Assembly (NCBI GenBank): GCA_016188215.1
Contig: JACPIF010000004.1
Location: forward strand, 34,236-98,235
From: Candidatus Woesearchaeota archaeon
Lineage (GTDB): Archaea > Nanobdellota > Nanobdellia > Woesearchaeales > JACPIF01
Direction: 5' to 3'
Length of the DNA stretch: 64,000 bases
The translations under genes and the position numbers were made by a program. The notes below the pieces were generated by a model. The model saw only the letters and a list, made by a program, of their open reading frames with translations. It was not told the origin of the DNA and did no database searches. Within the stretch, counting starts at the first letter, position 1, and every line of letters begins with the position of its first letter. Of this stretch, positions 55,614-64,000 are shown piece by piece.

Positions 55614-57290
55614 ATGGATTTTTTCAAGCAAAAGATAACAGATATTTTAAAAAAAGAGACAGGCTTAGATAATATTCCACTGGAGATACCTCCAGATCCC
55701 AAGCTAGGTAATTTTGCGTTCCCCTGCTTTGAGCTGGCACGGAAAGAGCAGAAGAATCCTGCTGTCATTGCTGAGGAACTTGCCCGCAAAATCAGCGCAT
55801 CAGCGATCATTGAGCGTGCTGAGGCAAAGGGTCCATACCTCAACCTATTCATCAATAAGGCGTATTTGACTAAGACTGTACTTGAGCAGCTCCTGCACAA
55901 GGAGAAAACTCCTAAAAAGAAGCAGAAAATCCTGGTTGAATCGCCAGGGCCGAATACCAACAAGCCGCTGCACCTCGGGCATCTGCGGAACATGGCGCTT
56001 GGCATTTCATTGTCTAACCTGCTCAGGAAAACAGGAGCAAAGGTCGTCAATGTTGATATCATCAATGACCGGGGCATCCATATCTGCAAATCAATGCTCG
56101 CCTACCAGAAATTCGGAAAAAGCAGGAAGCCGAACAGGAAACCTGACCATTTTGTGGGGGATTTCTATGTTCTTTATGCCAAACACGAGAAAGAGCTTGA
56201 GCAGGAAGTGCAGGAGATGCTGCAGAAGTGGGAAGCAGGCGATAAAAAAATCAGGGCACTCTGGAAAAAGATGAATGCATGGGCGCTGAAAGGTATCAGG
56301 GAAACCTATAAGCGGTTTGGAGTAAAGATAGACAAGCCGTATTATGAGTCACAGACCTATGACAAGGGCAAGCAGATTGTATTGAAAGGCCTTGAGCAGG
56401 GAATATTTGAAAAAGATGAAAAAGGAGCCATTGTTGTTGACCTTAGCGATATTGGCATGGATAAAAAAGTGCTTTTAAGAAGCGATGGAACAACTGTTTA
56501 TATCACCCAGGACATTTATTTAGCAATAAAACGGTATGAAGATTACAAATTTGACAGGCTTATCCATGTGGTAGGTTCAGAGCAGGAGCACCACTTTAAG
56601 GCATTGATTGGAACGTTCTTGAGGCTTTCCTACCCTTTTGCACATTCAGTTTACCACTTCTCTTATGGCATGATCTCTCTTCCTGAAGGAAAGATGAAGT
56701 CGAGGGAAGGCACTGTTGTGGATGCAGACAATCTTATTGATGAGGTCGTTTCACTTGCTCATGCAGAAGTGAAGAAGCGGAACCCAAAGATGAAAGAGAA
56801 GGATGCTGCAAAAACAGCTGAGATAATAGGCATCGGTGCCATCAAGTTCTTTATCCTCAAGTACGACCCTAAAACTGATTTTGTGTACCATCCTGAGGAA
56901 TCCATGTCGTTTGAAGGAGAGACCGGGCCGTATGTGCAATATGCGCACTCCAGAATAAAATCCATCCTAAAGAAGTATGGCAGGAAAGTGTCATTGAAGA
57001 AGGCAAATGTTTCATTGCTGAAGAATGATAAAGAGCTTGAATTGGTCACTCTTCTGGGAAGGTATAGAGAGACAGTACAGGAGGCAGCTGAGCAGTATAA
57101 GCCGCATCTGGTCGCTAGGCTGCTGCTTGACATATCCCAGGCTTTCAACAGCTTTTACCATGCCTGCCCTATTTTGCAGGCTGAGGAAGAAGAGCTTAAA
57201 CTGGCAAGGATTGCCCTTATTCAGGCTGTTCAATGGGTACTGGCAGATGGGTTAGGACTTCTTGGGATAGAGACGCCTGAGAGGATGTAG
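55614..57290 (+). CDS. argS: Arginyl-tRNA synthetase
   Basis: VESPGPNTNKPLHLGHLRNMALG; KMKSREGTVVDADNLIDE. Confidence 0.97.
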   Translation: MDFFKQKITDILKKETGLDNIPLEIPPDPKLGNFAFPCFELARKEQKNPAVIAEELARKISASAIIERAEAKGPYLNLFINKAYLTKTVLEQLLHKEKTPKKKQKILVESPGPNTNKPLHLGHLRNMALGISLSNLLRKTGAKVVNVDIINDRGIHICKSMLAYQKFGKSRKPNRKPDHFVGDFYVLYAKHEKELEQEVQEMLQKWEAGDKKIRALWKKMNAWALKGIRETYKRFGVKIDKPYYESQTYDKGKQIVLKGLEQGIFEKDEKGAIVVDLSDIGMDKKVLLRSDGTTVYITQDIYLAIKRYEDYKFDRLIHVVGSEQEHHFKALIGTFLRLSYPFAHSVYHFSYGMISLPEGKMKSREGTVVDADNLIDEVVSLAHAEVKKRNPKMKEKDAAKTAEIIGIGAIKFFILKYDPKTDFVYHPEESMSFEGETGPYVQYAHSRIKSILKKYGRKVSLKKANVSLLKNDKELELVTLLGRYRETVQEAAEQYKPHLVARLLLDISQAFNSFYHACPILQAEEEELKLARIALIQAVQWVLADGLGLLGIETPERM

Positions 57291-57342
57291 CTCCTTCAAG
57301 ACGCAATCTTTATATATAATGCGGGAATTATAGCGCTTTCAT

Positions 57343-57540
57343 ATGGGCAGAATAAAGACACAGATGATAAAAAGGCTGACGCTGCAGCTCATCAAGGAAT
57401 ACGGCAGGGATACTTTCAGGCCTGATTTCAATGAGAACAAGAAATTAGTTGCGGACAGATTGTCAACAGAGAGCAGCAAGAAAATAAGGAATTCCATCGC
57501 AGGGTATGTCACGAGACTGGTGAAGAAAGGCGTAGAATAA
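57343..57540 (+). CDS. rps17e: 30S ribosomal protein S17e
   Basis: MGRIKTQMIKRLTLQLIKEYGRDTFRPDFNENKKLV...KKIRNSIAGYVTRLVK. Confidence 0.95.
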   Translation: MGRIKTQMIKRLTLQLIKEYGRDTFRPDFNENKKLVADRLSTESSKKIRNSIAGYVTRLVKKGVE

Positions 57541-57568
57541 GGCAGTGAATACTTAGGGGGATTGCAGA

Positions 57569-57850
57569 GTGACTGAGGATAACAGCATATTCATCGGCAA
57601 CAAGCCCTTCATGAACTATGTCACGGGAGTAGTGATGCAGTTCACCACCAAGAATGCGGATGAGGTCATTGTCAAGGCAAGGGGCAAGTTCATTTCCAGG
57701 GCAGTAGATGTTTCAGAAGTTGCCATGAAGCGGTTTCTTGAAGGCCAGATAAAGGTCAAGGATATTGTGATAGATTCTGAAGAGTTCCAGAACAGCGAGG
57801 GGAAGCAGGTAAGGGTCTCCACGATTGAGATTACTCTCGTAAGAGTTTAG
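57569..57850 (+). CDS. albA: DNA/RNA-binding protein Alba
   Basis: IFIGNKPFMNYVTGVVMQFTTKNADEVIVKARGKFISRAVDVSEVAMKRFL. Confidence 0.95.
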   Translation: MTEDNSIFIGNKPFMNYVTGVVMQFTTKNADEVIVKARGKFISRAVDVSEVAMKRFLEGQIKVKDIVIDSEEFQNSEGKQVRVSTIEITLVRV

Positions 57851-57891
57851 GGATTACCTTTAAATAGCTTTGATTTATTTCCCTATCACAT

Positions 57892-58012
57892 GGGCCTGTA
57901 GTATAATGGACAGAACGGACGGCTTCGGTCAGCAATATCGCTATGATGCATACGCAGAGCTGAACTGTTGGTAGGCAACCGTCAAATCCGGGTTCGAATC
58001 CTGGCAGGCTCA
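57892..58012 (+). tRNA. tRNA-Arg(TCG) with about 49-nt intron at position 37/38
   Basis: Acceptor GGGCCTG/CAGGCTC; anticodon stem GACGG/CCGTC with spliced loop C-T-TCG-G-A; T arm CCGGG-TTCGAAT-CCTGG; intron about 57929-57977. Confidence 0.88.
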
Positions 58013-58015
58013 CTA

Positions 58016-58429
58016 TTAAATCTTCAGCAGAATCAGATTTGTATTTCCCATTGTCTTCTTCTCAACAACGTCGCGCTCAACCAGCTTCTGGACAATCCGG
58101 GATATCTGCACCTTGGTGAAGCCGGAAAGGACAACAAGCTTGTTCTGCTCAATGGAATTATTGTTGTCAAGCAGCACCTTTACAACTGTGCGCTCTTCCC
58201 TTGGCAATATCTTAAGGACACGCTCTACCTGCAGCCTGCTGATCCTCCACTGGAATAATACGACGACTGCCGCGCCAACCAGGATAGAAAGGAAGGAGAT
58301 AGCATATACAATCAGGGGAAGCTGCTCGTTTGTAGAGCTTGTATAGATGCCGTTTACAACGGCAAACAGAACGCCCAGGATGAATATCATGACAAATGCT
58401 ATGACCAGGCGCTTGGTGTCTATCTCCAT
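58016..58429 (-). CDS. Membrane protein with C-terminal winged-helix domain
   Basis: Two TM segments then VERVLKILPREERTVVKVLLDNNNSIEQNKLVVLSGFTKVQISRIVQKLVERD. Confidence 0.75.
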   Translation of the reverse strand: MEIDTKRLVIAFVMIFILGVLFAVVNGIYTSSTNEQLPLIVYAISFLSILVGAAVVVLFQWRISRLQVERVLKILPREERTVVKVLLDNNNSIEQNKLVVLSGFTKVQISRIVQKLVERDVVEKKTMGNTNLILLKI

Positions 58430-58441
58430 TGTCCTGTTATT

Positions 58442-58684
58442 TTATTTCTCTATCTCTTTCTTCAGCCTTTCATACTCTTTGATATCTATCTCGCCGCTAG
58501 CAAGCCGCTTCTTGAGTATCTCTGCTGCAGCCTCTCCTGTACGAAAGCCAAATGAGCTGCTGTTCCTGATAATCCACCATATTATCACAAAGAATAATAT
58601 GAAAATTGCTATCTGAAACAGCCAGCCAAAACCGAACCAGCCCATACCGTAACCCATTCCTGAACCAAAGCCGTCATGCATCAT
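58442..58684 (-). CDS. SHOCT-domain small membrane protein
   Basis: TM then AEILKKRLASGEIDIKEYERLKKEIE. Confidence 0.82.
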   Translation of the reverse strand: MMHDGFGSGMGYGMGWFGFGWLFQIAIFILFFVIIWWIIRNSSSFGFRTGEAAAEILKKRLASGEIDIKEYERLKKEIEK

Positions 58685-58733
58685 GTTACTTAACCTCCAT
58701 TACCTGTTTGTTTATATATTTTGCTTAAAAAAG

Positions 58734-59078
58734 CTACCGCATCATCGGGCAGCCATATCCTGGTGTCTGGTTATTTTTCTCGTACCATGCTTCCATTGCC
58801 TTGTGGCGCTCCTGCATCGCCTTGAACTCTTCTTCTGTATCCACCCAGGGCATTATGTTAGCTCCAAGCTCCTGCCGCAGGGCAACCAGATCTTGGTAGC
58901 TCCCTTCTTCCAGCACTTCCTCAACTTCTTCATGGAAATAACCCATTCCCATGCCCATTCCATCCATTCCTGAGCCTATCCCAAAGCCAGGGCTTCTGCC
59001 ATACATTCCATGCGCAGCCACAATACCAACAAGGAGCACAAGACTGAGCGCCAGCACACTTACTGTTTTGTATCCCAT
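58734..59078 (-). CDS. Secreted Gly/Met-rich small protein
   Basis: Signal peptide; GFGIGSGMDGMGMGMGYFHEE. Confidence 0.65.
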   Translation of the reverse strand: MGYKTVSVLALSLVLLVGIVAAHGMYGRSPGFGIGSGMDGMGMGMGYFHEEVEEVLEEGSYQDLVALRQELGANIMPWVDTEEEFKAMQERHKAMEAWYEKNNQTPGYGCPMMR

Positions 59079-59193
59079 TTCTATTCGCCTCCAGTTTACC
59101 TATGGTATCATAAGTTGAAACAGGATAACAAATTTGCTGATACAAGATTGCAGAATCTGAAACGAGCCGCGGCTTTTGTGAAACCAAATATTT

Positions 59194-59325
59194 ATTGAAA
59201 ATTCATGCTAAAGCAAGGGGTTTTAAACCCATGAATTTTCAATCCCGCAAACTTGCCTATCAATCACGAGGCGCAATCAAAACCCCAGCTTTTAAGCTGG
59301 GGATTGCGCCGAGTGGCAAGTTTGC
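59194..59325. mobile_element. Nested palindromic element, possible IS200/IS605-derived MITE-like remnant
   Basis: ATTGAAAATTCATG...CATGAATTTTCAAT; GCAAACTTGCC...GGCAAGTTTGC enclosing GGCGCAATC...GATTGCGCC and CCCCAGCTT-tt-AAGCTGGGG. Confidence 0.5.
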
Positions 59326-59710
59326 GTTATATCTTGTATTTGTGTCTGTTTTGCTACCTGCTTTACTATCTGCATGCGTCCCTGCACCGTATCAGGACAG
59401 TACAAAACCAAAAGAGCCTATTGAAACAGATACAGCAGGAATTGACACAAGCAACATTGAAGGAGCTACTGTTGACATACTTGAGGAAGGTGCTACGGAG
59501 ACCTATACGATGTCAGGCATTGAATATGACATTACGCTTGATTTTGTGGGATCTTCATCCGCGAAGTTTACCGTAAATGGTCAAGTAACACCTGCACTGG
59601 GTAAGGGTGATAGCTTTACCTTACTAAATGGCGTGGAAATTGTGCTTCGCGACACTTTTGCTGGAGAAGGGCCGCGCATGGCAGAGTTTATGCTTGTCAA
59701 GTACAAATAG
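59195..59710 (+). CDS. Secreted lipoprotein whose 5' end overlaps the palindromic element
   Basis: Lipobox LLPALLSACVP preceded by residues encoded inside the palindromes; true start uncertain. Confidence 0.6.
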   Translation: MKIHAKARGFKPMNFQSRKLAYQSRGAIKTPAFKLGIAPSGKFALYLVFVSVLLPALLSACVPAPYQDSTKPKEPIETDTAGIDTSNIEGATVDILEEGATETYTMSGIEYDITLDFVGSSSAKFTVNGQVTPALGKGDSFTLLNGVEIVLRDTFAGEGPRMAEFMLVKYK

Positions 59711-59757
59711 GACTGATTTCATAAAAACATATAAAATAATGCTATTTTCTTGCGGCT

Positions 59758-61869
59758 GTGGTTAAGGCACTAATGTTTGCTGGCTTGCTTGTATTGTGCA
59801 GCTTCGCCTTTCCTGCATGGGCTCTTACGCCTGACTCATTCCTTGCGGGATTGAACTATAGCGTGCGCCAGGCTTCCTTTAATGTTAGCAATTATACTGA
59901 TGCAATGAGCGATACCGACAGCAATGGAGTTAATGATACATTATCCTTGAGCATCACCTTCAACAGCACGCCTGGCAATTATTCTATCTTTACTGATTTG
60001 CATGTTAATGGGTCTATGCTCACTGCGAGCGCAAACAGGACTGCAGGAAATCCAAATACTCTGGTGCTGAATTACAGTACTTCTGCGTTGCAAGGCCAGC
60101 GCTTCAACTATACTATTAGGGCGTATGATGCTAACCTCAGCCTTAAATACAGGGAGAAAGGGATACTGACAAACAGCTATAACAACTATCAGCTAGCATA
60201 TACTATTGTGAATTTAACTGATATCAACCAGGGCAATACAACGCTGCTCATAATAGCTACGCTGAATGTTACCAATACATTCCAAGCAGATGCAACTGCT
60301 TACCTAAAGCATAACAGCACAACACTCACTGCAAGGAGCGCCCCAAACCTCTCTGCAGGGCTGCAACTCCTTTCGTTTGCGTTTAATAATGAAACTATAA
60401 AAAATACCCATTATATAGGGAATTTTACCCTTACCAGGCTCAGGATAAATGGCAGGCAATACAACCTTAACTATGCTACCAGCAAATATGACTACCGGGA
60501 TTTTGCCAGGAGCTCATACATCTACAATGCAACAGAACGAACTATAGATGCGGATAACGATAATTTATTTGATGCACTGCGGCTTAATACAAGCGTATAT
60601 ACCAATGCAAGCGGGAATTACAAACTGCAGGTAAATGTGTATGACTTATACTTCAACTACATCAAGCAAATCACTAAAAGCCAGAGCCTTGACAATGGAC
60701 TGCAATATATTACTGTTGATATAAATGGCACTGATTTCTATAAAAGAAAACTAACAGGGCCATACCTTGTATACCTAAAGCTCAAGCAGGGCAGCACTGT
60801 CATTGATGAGCTGCCGCGGCATACGACTGCTGCCTATAATTTCACGCAGTTTGAGCCGAGCGAGAGCCCTGAGCTGTTCGTGACCATCAACGTCACCGGG
60901 GATCACCTGTATGGCAGGAGAAATGCAAGCGTGAATGTAACTATTACCAATAATGGCACTATTCGCGCTTACAACATTTTCCTTGATGTGTTTGACAACT
61001 ATTCCTTTTCCCAAACGCTGTTCATCTCCACAATCCTTGTCAATGGAAGCAAGACCTTTGCCTTTAATTTCAGCAACATCAATGATACATTATTTACAGC
61101 GATTGCTGACCTGCAGAATGTCGTTGAGGAGCAGAACGAGTCTGATAACAGCCTTGAGCAGCCCCTGAAGATAAACCGTGCGCCCTCCATTGGAAAGGCT
61201 CCTTCTTCCAACCCCAACATAACAACCGGGGAACAGCAGCTATTCTCCATTAATTACAGCGATGATGATAACGTGACAATTAGCTGGATACTTAACGGCA
61301 GCTTGGCTGCGACAAATAGGAGCAACTATACATTTATCGGCAATTTAACGAATGCAGGCAGCTATACTATCCTCGTGAATGTTTCTGACGGCTACCTTTC
61401 AAACCATTCCAGCTGGAACCTTACCGTAGCTGAAGCTTCGCAGGAAAGCAGTCCAAGTACAGGAGGAGGCAGCGCAGGCACAGCGGGAAGCTCCGGCTCA
61501 AGCGGGGACGGCGGGTGCATTCCAAATTATTTGTGCAGTGAATGGAGTGCATGCATTAATGGAAAACAGTCCAGAAAATGCGCTATCATACAGGGCTGCA
61601 GCCAACAGATTGCTGCTGAAAGAAACTGTACTGCTGAAGGGAATCATGCGCCTGTCTTTATACTTTCCGGCAATACTATTGAGAATGAAGCTGCATCAAT
61701 TGCAGAATCTGCAGCTGCGCCTGCAGCAAACCAGGCAAGCCGGGCGCCTGCTATTTCTGGAGCTGTTGTATCTGAGTATGATGGGGGCGCATCTTTGTAT
61801 ATAGGTGCTGCTGCCATTGCTATCTTTATGATTGCATCTTTCGCTTACTTCAGGTTCTTCAGAAGCTAA
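59758..61869 (+). CDS. Large surface protein with CARDB-like domain, Cys-rich segment and C-terminal TM
   Basis: NVTITNNGTIRAYNIFLDVFDN...VVEEQNESDNSLEQ; CIPNYLCSEWSACINGKQSRKC; C-terminal TM. Confidence 0.8.
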   Translation: MVKALMFAGLLVLCSFAFPAWALTPDSFLAGLNYSVRQASFNVSNYTDAMSDTDSNGVNDTLSLSITFNSTPGNYSIFTDLHVNGSMLTASANRTAGNPNTLVLNYSTSALQGQRFNYTIRAYDANLSLKYREKGILTNSYNNYQLAYTIVNLTDINQGNTTLLIIATLNVTNTFQADATAYLKHNSTTLTARSAPNLSAGLQLLSFAFNNETIKNTHYIGNFTLTRLRINGRQYNLNYATSKYDYRDFARSSYIYNATERTIDADNDNLFDALRLNTSVYTNASGNYKLQVNVYDLYFNYIKQITKSQSLDNGLQYITVDINGTDFYKRKLTGPYLVYLKLKQGSTVIDELPRHTTAAYNFTQFEPSESPELFVTINVTGDHLYGRRNASVNVTITNNGTIRAYNIFLDVFDNYSFSQTLFISTILVNGSKTFAFNFSNINDTLFTAIADLQNVVEEQNESDNSLEQPLKINRAPSIGKAPSSNPNITTGEQQLFSINYSDDDNVTISWILNGSLAATNRSNYTFIGNLTNAGSYTILVNVSDGYLSNHSSWNLTVAEASQESSPSTGGGSAGTAGSSGSSGDGGCIPNYLCSEWSACINGKQSRKCAIIQGCSQQIAAERNCTAEGNHAPVFILSGNTIENEAASIAESAAAPAANQASRAPAISGAVVSEYDGGASLYIGAAAIAIFMIASFAYFRFFRS

Positions 61870-63089
61870 TAGCGGCTATGGAACCGCCTGCCGCCACGCG
61901 GAGGGCCATGCCTGCTGTGTCCGCCATACCCATGCTGCCTATGTACGGCCATGGGCCTGTGGAACGGCTGCTGTACCCTCACCATGGGAAACTCAGGAGT
62001 CCTGAGGCTCTCTATATTGATTGCATGGTCGCTCAATACGCTCCGCATATTGTCATGATCCCGCTCATCAAGCAGGTTGATTGCAAGCCCTTTGTCACCC
62101 ATACGCGCAGTCCTTCCTATCCTGTGGATGTACTCCTTGGATGTTTTTGGGATGCTGTAATTATAGATATGCGTGAGATCCTTGATGTCAATGCCACGTG
62201 CAGCAACGTCAGTCGCGACAAGTATATGCACATTATGGCCGTGCACCTCTTCCATAATCTCATTCCTGCGGTGCTGTGACAAGCCGCCGTGCAATGCCAT
62301 TGCATTGATGCCCTGATTTGCCAAATTCTTGGTCACGAAGTCAACTTCCCTTCTGGTGCCGCAGAAAACAATTGCCAACTTCGGATTCTCCTGGCGTATC
62401 AGGTGCACGAGGAATGAGAACTTCTCCTGCTTCCTCACCTGGTACATCACCTGCTTCAGCAGCTGCTGGGAGACATACTCTTTGGTCTTTATCTTATGGG
62501 GATCCCTCATGTAGCGCTGCGCGATGAAATGAACCTCAGTGCTAATGGTAGCTGAGAACATCAGCGTTTGCCTGTCCTGGTTTGTATAGCTCAGGATCTG
62601 CTTCACATCGTCTATGAATCCCATGTCAAACATCTTGTCAGCCTCATCAAGCACGAAAAATGAGATGCGGCTCAAATTCAATGTGCGGCGGCCCAAGTGA
62701 TCCAGAACACGGCCGGGAGTCCCCACTATTATATTGGCTCTCCTGATGTTGTCTATCTGCGGGTTCATGCTGACGCCGCCATAGATAGAAGTGATAAAAA
62801 CACGCTTGTAGCGCGAGAATGCCACCAGGTTTTTCTTGATCTGCTCTGCCAATTCTCTGGTAGGCGCAAGTATTATGGCCTGCAGCCCTTTTGCAGGGTC
62901 TATCTTTTCCAGGATAGGCAAGCCGAAGGCAGCGGTCTTTCCAGAGCCTGTCTCTGACTGGCCAATCACGTCATACCCTTTCTGGATAAGCGGTATTGCC
63001 TTTTCCTGGATTTCCGTAGGCTCTTCAAAGCCCAGTTCCTGCACAGCCTTCAATAGTTGAGGCTGAATCCCTAATTCATTGTATTTCAT
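61866..63089 (-). CDS. DEAD-box RNA helicase
   Basis: QSETGSGKTAAFGLPIL, DEADKMFDMGF, HRIGRTARMG. Confidence 0.96.
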   Translation of the reverse strand: MKYNELGIQPQLLKAVQELGFEEPTEIQEKAIPLIQKGYDVIGQSETGSGKTAAFGLPILEKIDPAKGLQAIILAPTRELAEQIKKNLVAFSRYKRVFITSIYGGVSMNPQIDNIRRANIIVGTPGRVLDHLGRRTLNLSRISFFVLDEADKMFDMGFIDDVKQILSYTNQDRQTLMFSATISTEVHFIAQRYMRDPHKIKTKEYVSQQLLKQVMYQVRKQEKFSFLVHLIRQENPKLAIVFCGTRREVDFVTKNLANQGINAMALHGGLSQHRRNEIMEEVHGHNVHILVATDVAARGIDIKDLTHIYNYSIPKTSKEYIHRIGRTARMGDKGLAINLLDERDHDNMRSVLSDHAINIESLRTPEFPMVRVQQPFHRPMAVHRQHGYGGHSRHGPPRGGRRFHSRY

Positions 63090-63366
63090 ATTACTCTCTC
63101 TTTGCAGAAATATCGCTAAACGATGAACCTTAATCTTGTTTTGAGGTCAATTAAGCCTCCAATGAAGGTAAAGCCAGGCATTCTGGCACTAGAAATCTGA
63201 TTTCTTGTACGTGAATTCCGACTTTGATTTCTGCTGTTTTTTTTCTTTTAGACGAGTAAAGTGTAATGTCCTTTATAAGCTTTGCGTATTTGTGGGCTTT
63301 GTAATAAAAAGAAATTAATTTTATAATGGGATATATTTAAATAATGGCCTTAATAATCATAAGTAT

Positions 63367-64000
63367 ATGTCTAATCAATTAAAGAGTGCTATAATAGATA
63401 CTGAAATTGTTTTTGATCTATGCTTAACTAATTTATCTTCTGCAACTGCATCTGATTATAAATGTTCAATTACAAATTTAGGATTAGTTGAAGTCCAAAG
63501 TGGTGCATATCATGATGCATTCACCTCTCAAGATACTCCGATTTCAATATCAGAAATGATTGACATTTTAAAGCCAGAGATTATTATGATTGGTTATAAC
63601 AATCAATATGATTTTATTAAGGAGATAGATAATTTAAACAGACAAATAGACTTTAAGATTGTAATTAAAAAATGTGGCAGTATTGAGAATTCTTTACATA
63701 AGATAAGCAAGATTCTACCCATTTTAATAAGAGAAGGTTCTCATTTTGTTATTAATCATGCCGGGAAAGGAAATATCGAGATGAGTGGAGCTGATTTTGA
63801 TTTTTGTAATGGTTGCATACTTGAAAAAGATAAAAAAGATTATTTTATATTGCTTGATTATATGATTTACTATTTTTTCAATAAATATTATCCAGAGTTA
63901 GTTGAACCTAAGATTAGATCAACATATTTTTTGCTTTTTGACATGATTCATAAAACAAGAAATTATGAACTATTAACCAATATAAAACTTATTTTTAATA
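63367..64000 (+). CDS. Hypothetical protein, very AT-rich, 3' truncated by window edge
   Basis: MSNQLKSAIIDTEIVFDLCLTNLSSATASDYKCSITNLGLVEV... open to the last base; absent from ORF track. Confidence 0.7.
   Translation, partial: MSNQLKSAIIDTEIVFDLCLTNLSSATASDYKCSITNLGLVEVQSGAYHDAFTSQDTPISISEMIDILKPEIIMIGYNNQYDFIKEIDNLNRQIDFKIVIKKCGSIENSLHKISKILPILIREGSHFVINHAGKGNIEMSGADFDFCNGCILEKDKKDYFILLDYMIYYFFNKYYPELVEPKIRSTYFLLFDMIHKTRNYELLTNIKLIFN

Noticed and set aside
57892-58012. tRNA-Pro(CGG) reading of the same tRNA
   Set aside because: A 7-nt anticodon loop closed by GACGG/CCGTC places T33 before TCG, giving Arg; the CGG reading shifts the stem.

Overview
This 64 kb window is from an archaeal chromosome. 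Gene content and short, lysine-rich proteins suggest a DPANN/Woesearchaeota-like lineage (inference). It is mostly housekeeping: A-type ATPase A/B/D; L21e-Rpb4-DUF655; S19e-PDCD5-L39e-L31e; Pop5-proteasome alpha-SBDS-Rrp4-Rrp41-Rrp42; FtsZ, SepF, Cbf5, Lhr-type helicase, ArgRS, S17e, Alba, and an intron-containing tRNA-Arg(TCG). Interspersed are secreted/surface proteins and AT-rich ORFans. The strongest unexplained signal is a family of at least eight intergenic elements of about 120-200 nt. Each has (i) a 5' hairpin capped by a T[G/A]AA loop, (ii) a central 8-9 bp GTCC[GC]CGA...TCG[GC]GGAC hairpin with a conserved ACCGCA...ACAGC loop, and (iii) usually a GC-rich 3' hairpin. Stem sequences differ between copies but keep pairing, and all copies with unambiguous flanking gene direction lie on the transcribed strand. 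In two copies the central loop is inverted relative to its flanks. Other notable items: a 670-nt ORF-free, hairpin-dense region after ftsZ; an aIF5A homolog lacking the hypusine lysine; a bacterial-type MetK with a scrambled HPDK motif; palindromic inserts in coding sequence; and related extensions on two ribosomal proteins. All calls come from reading the sequence; no database or folding program was run.
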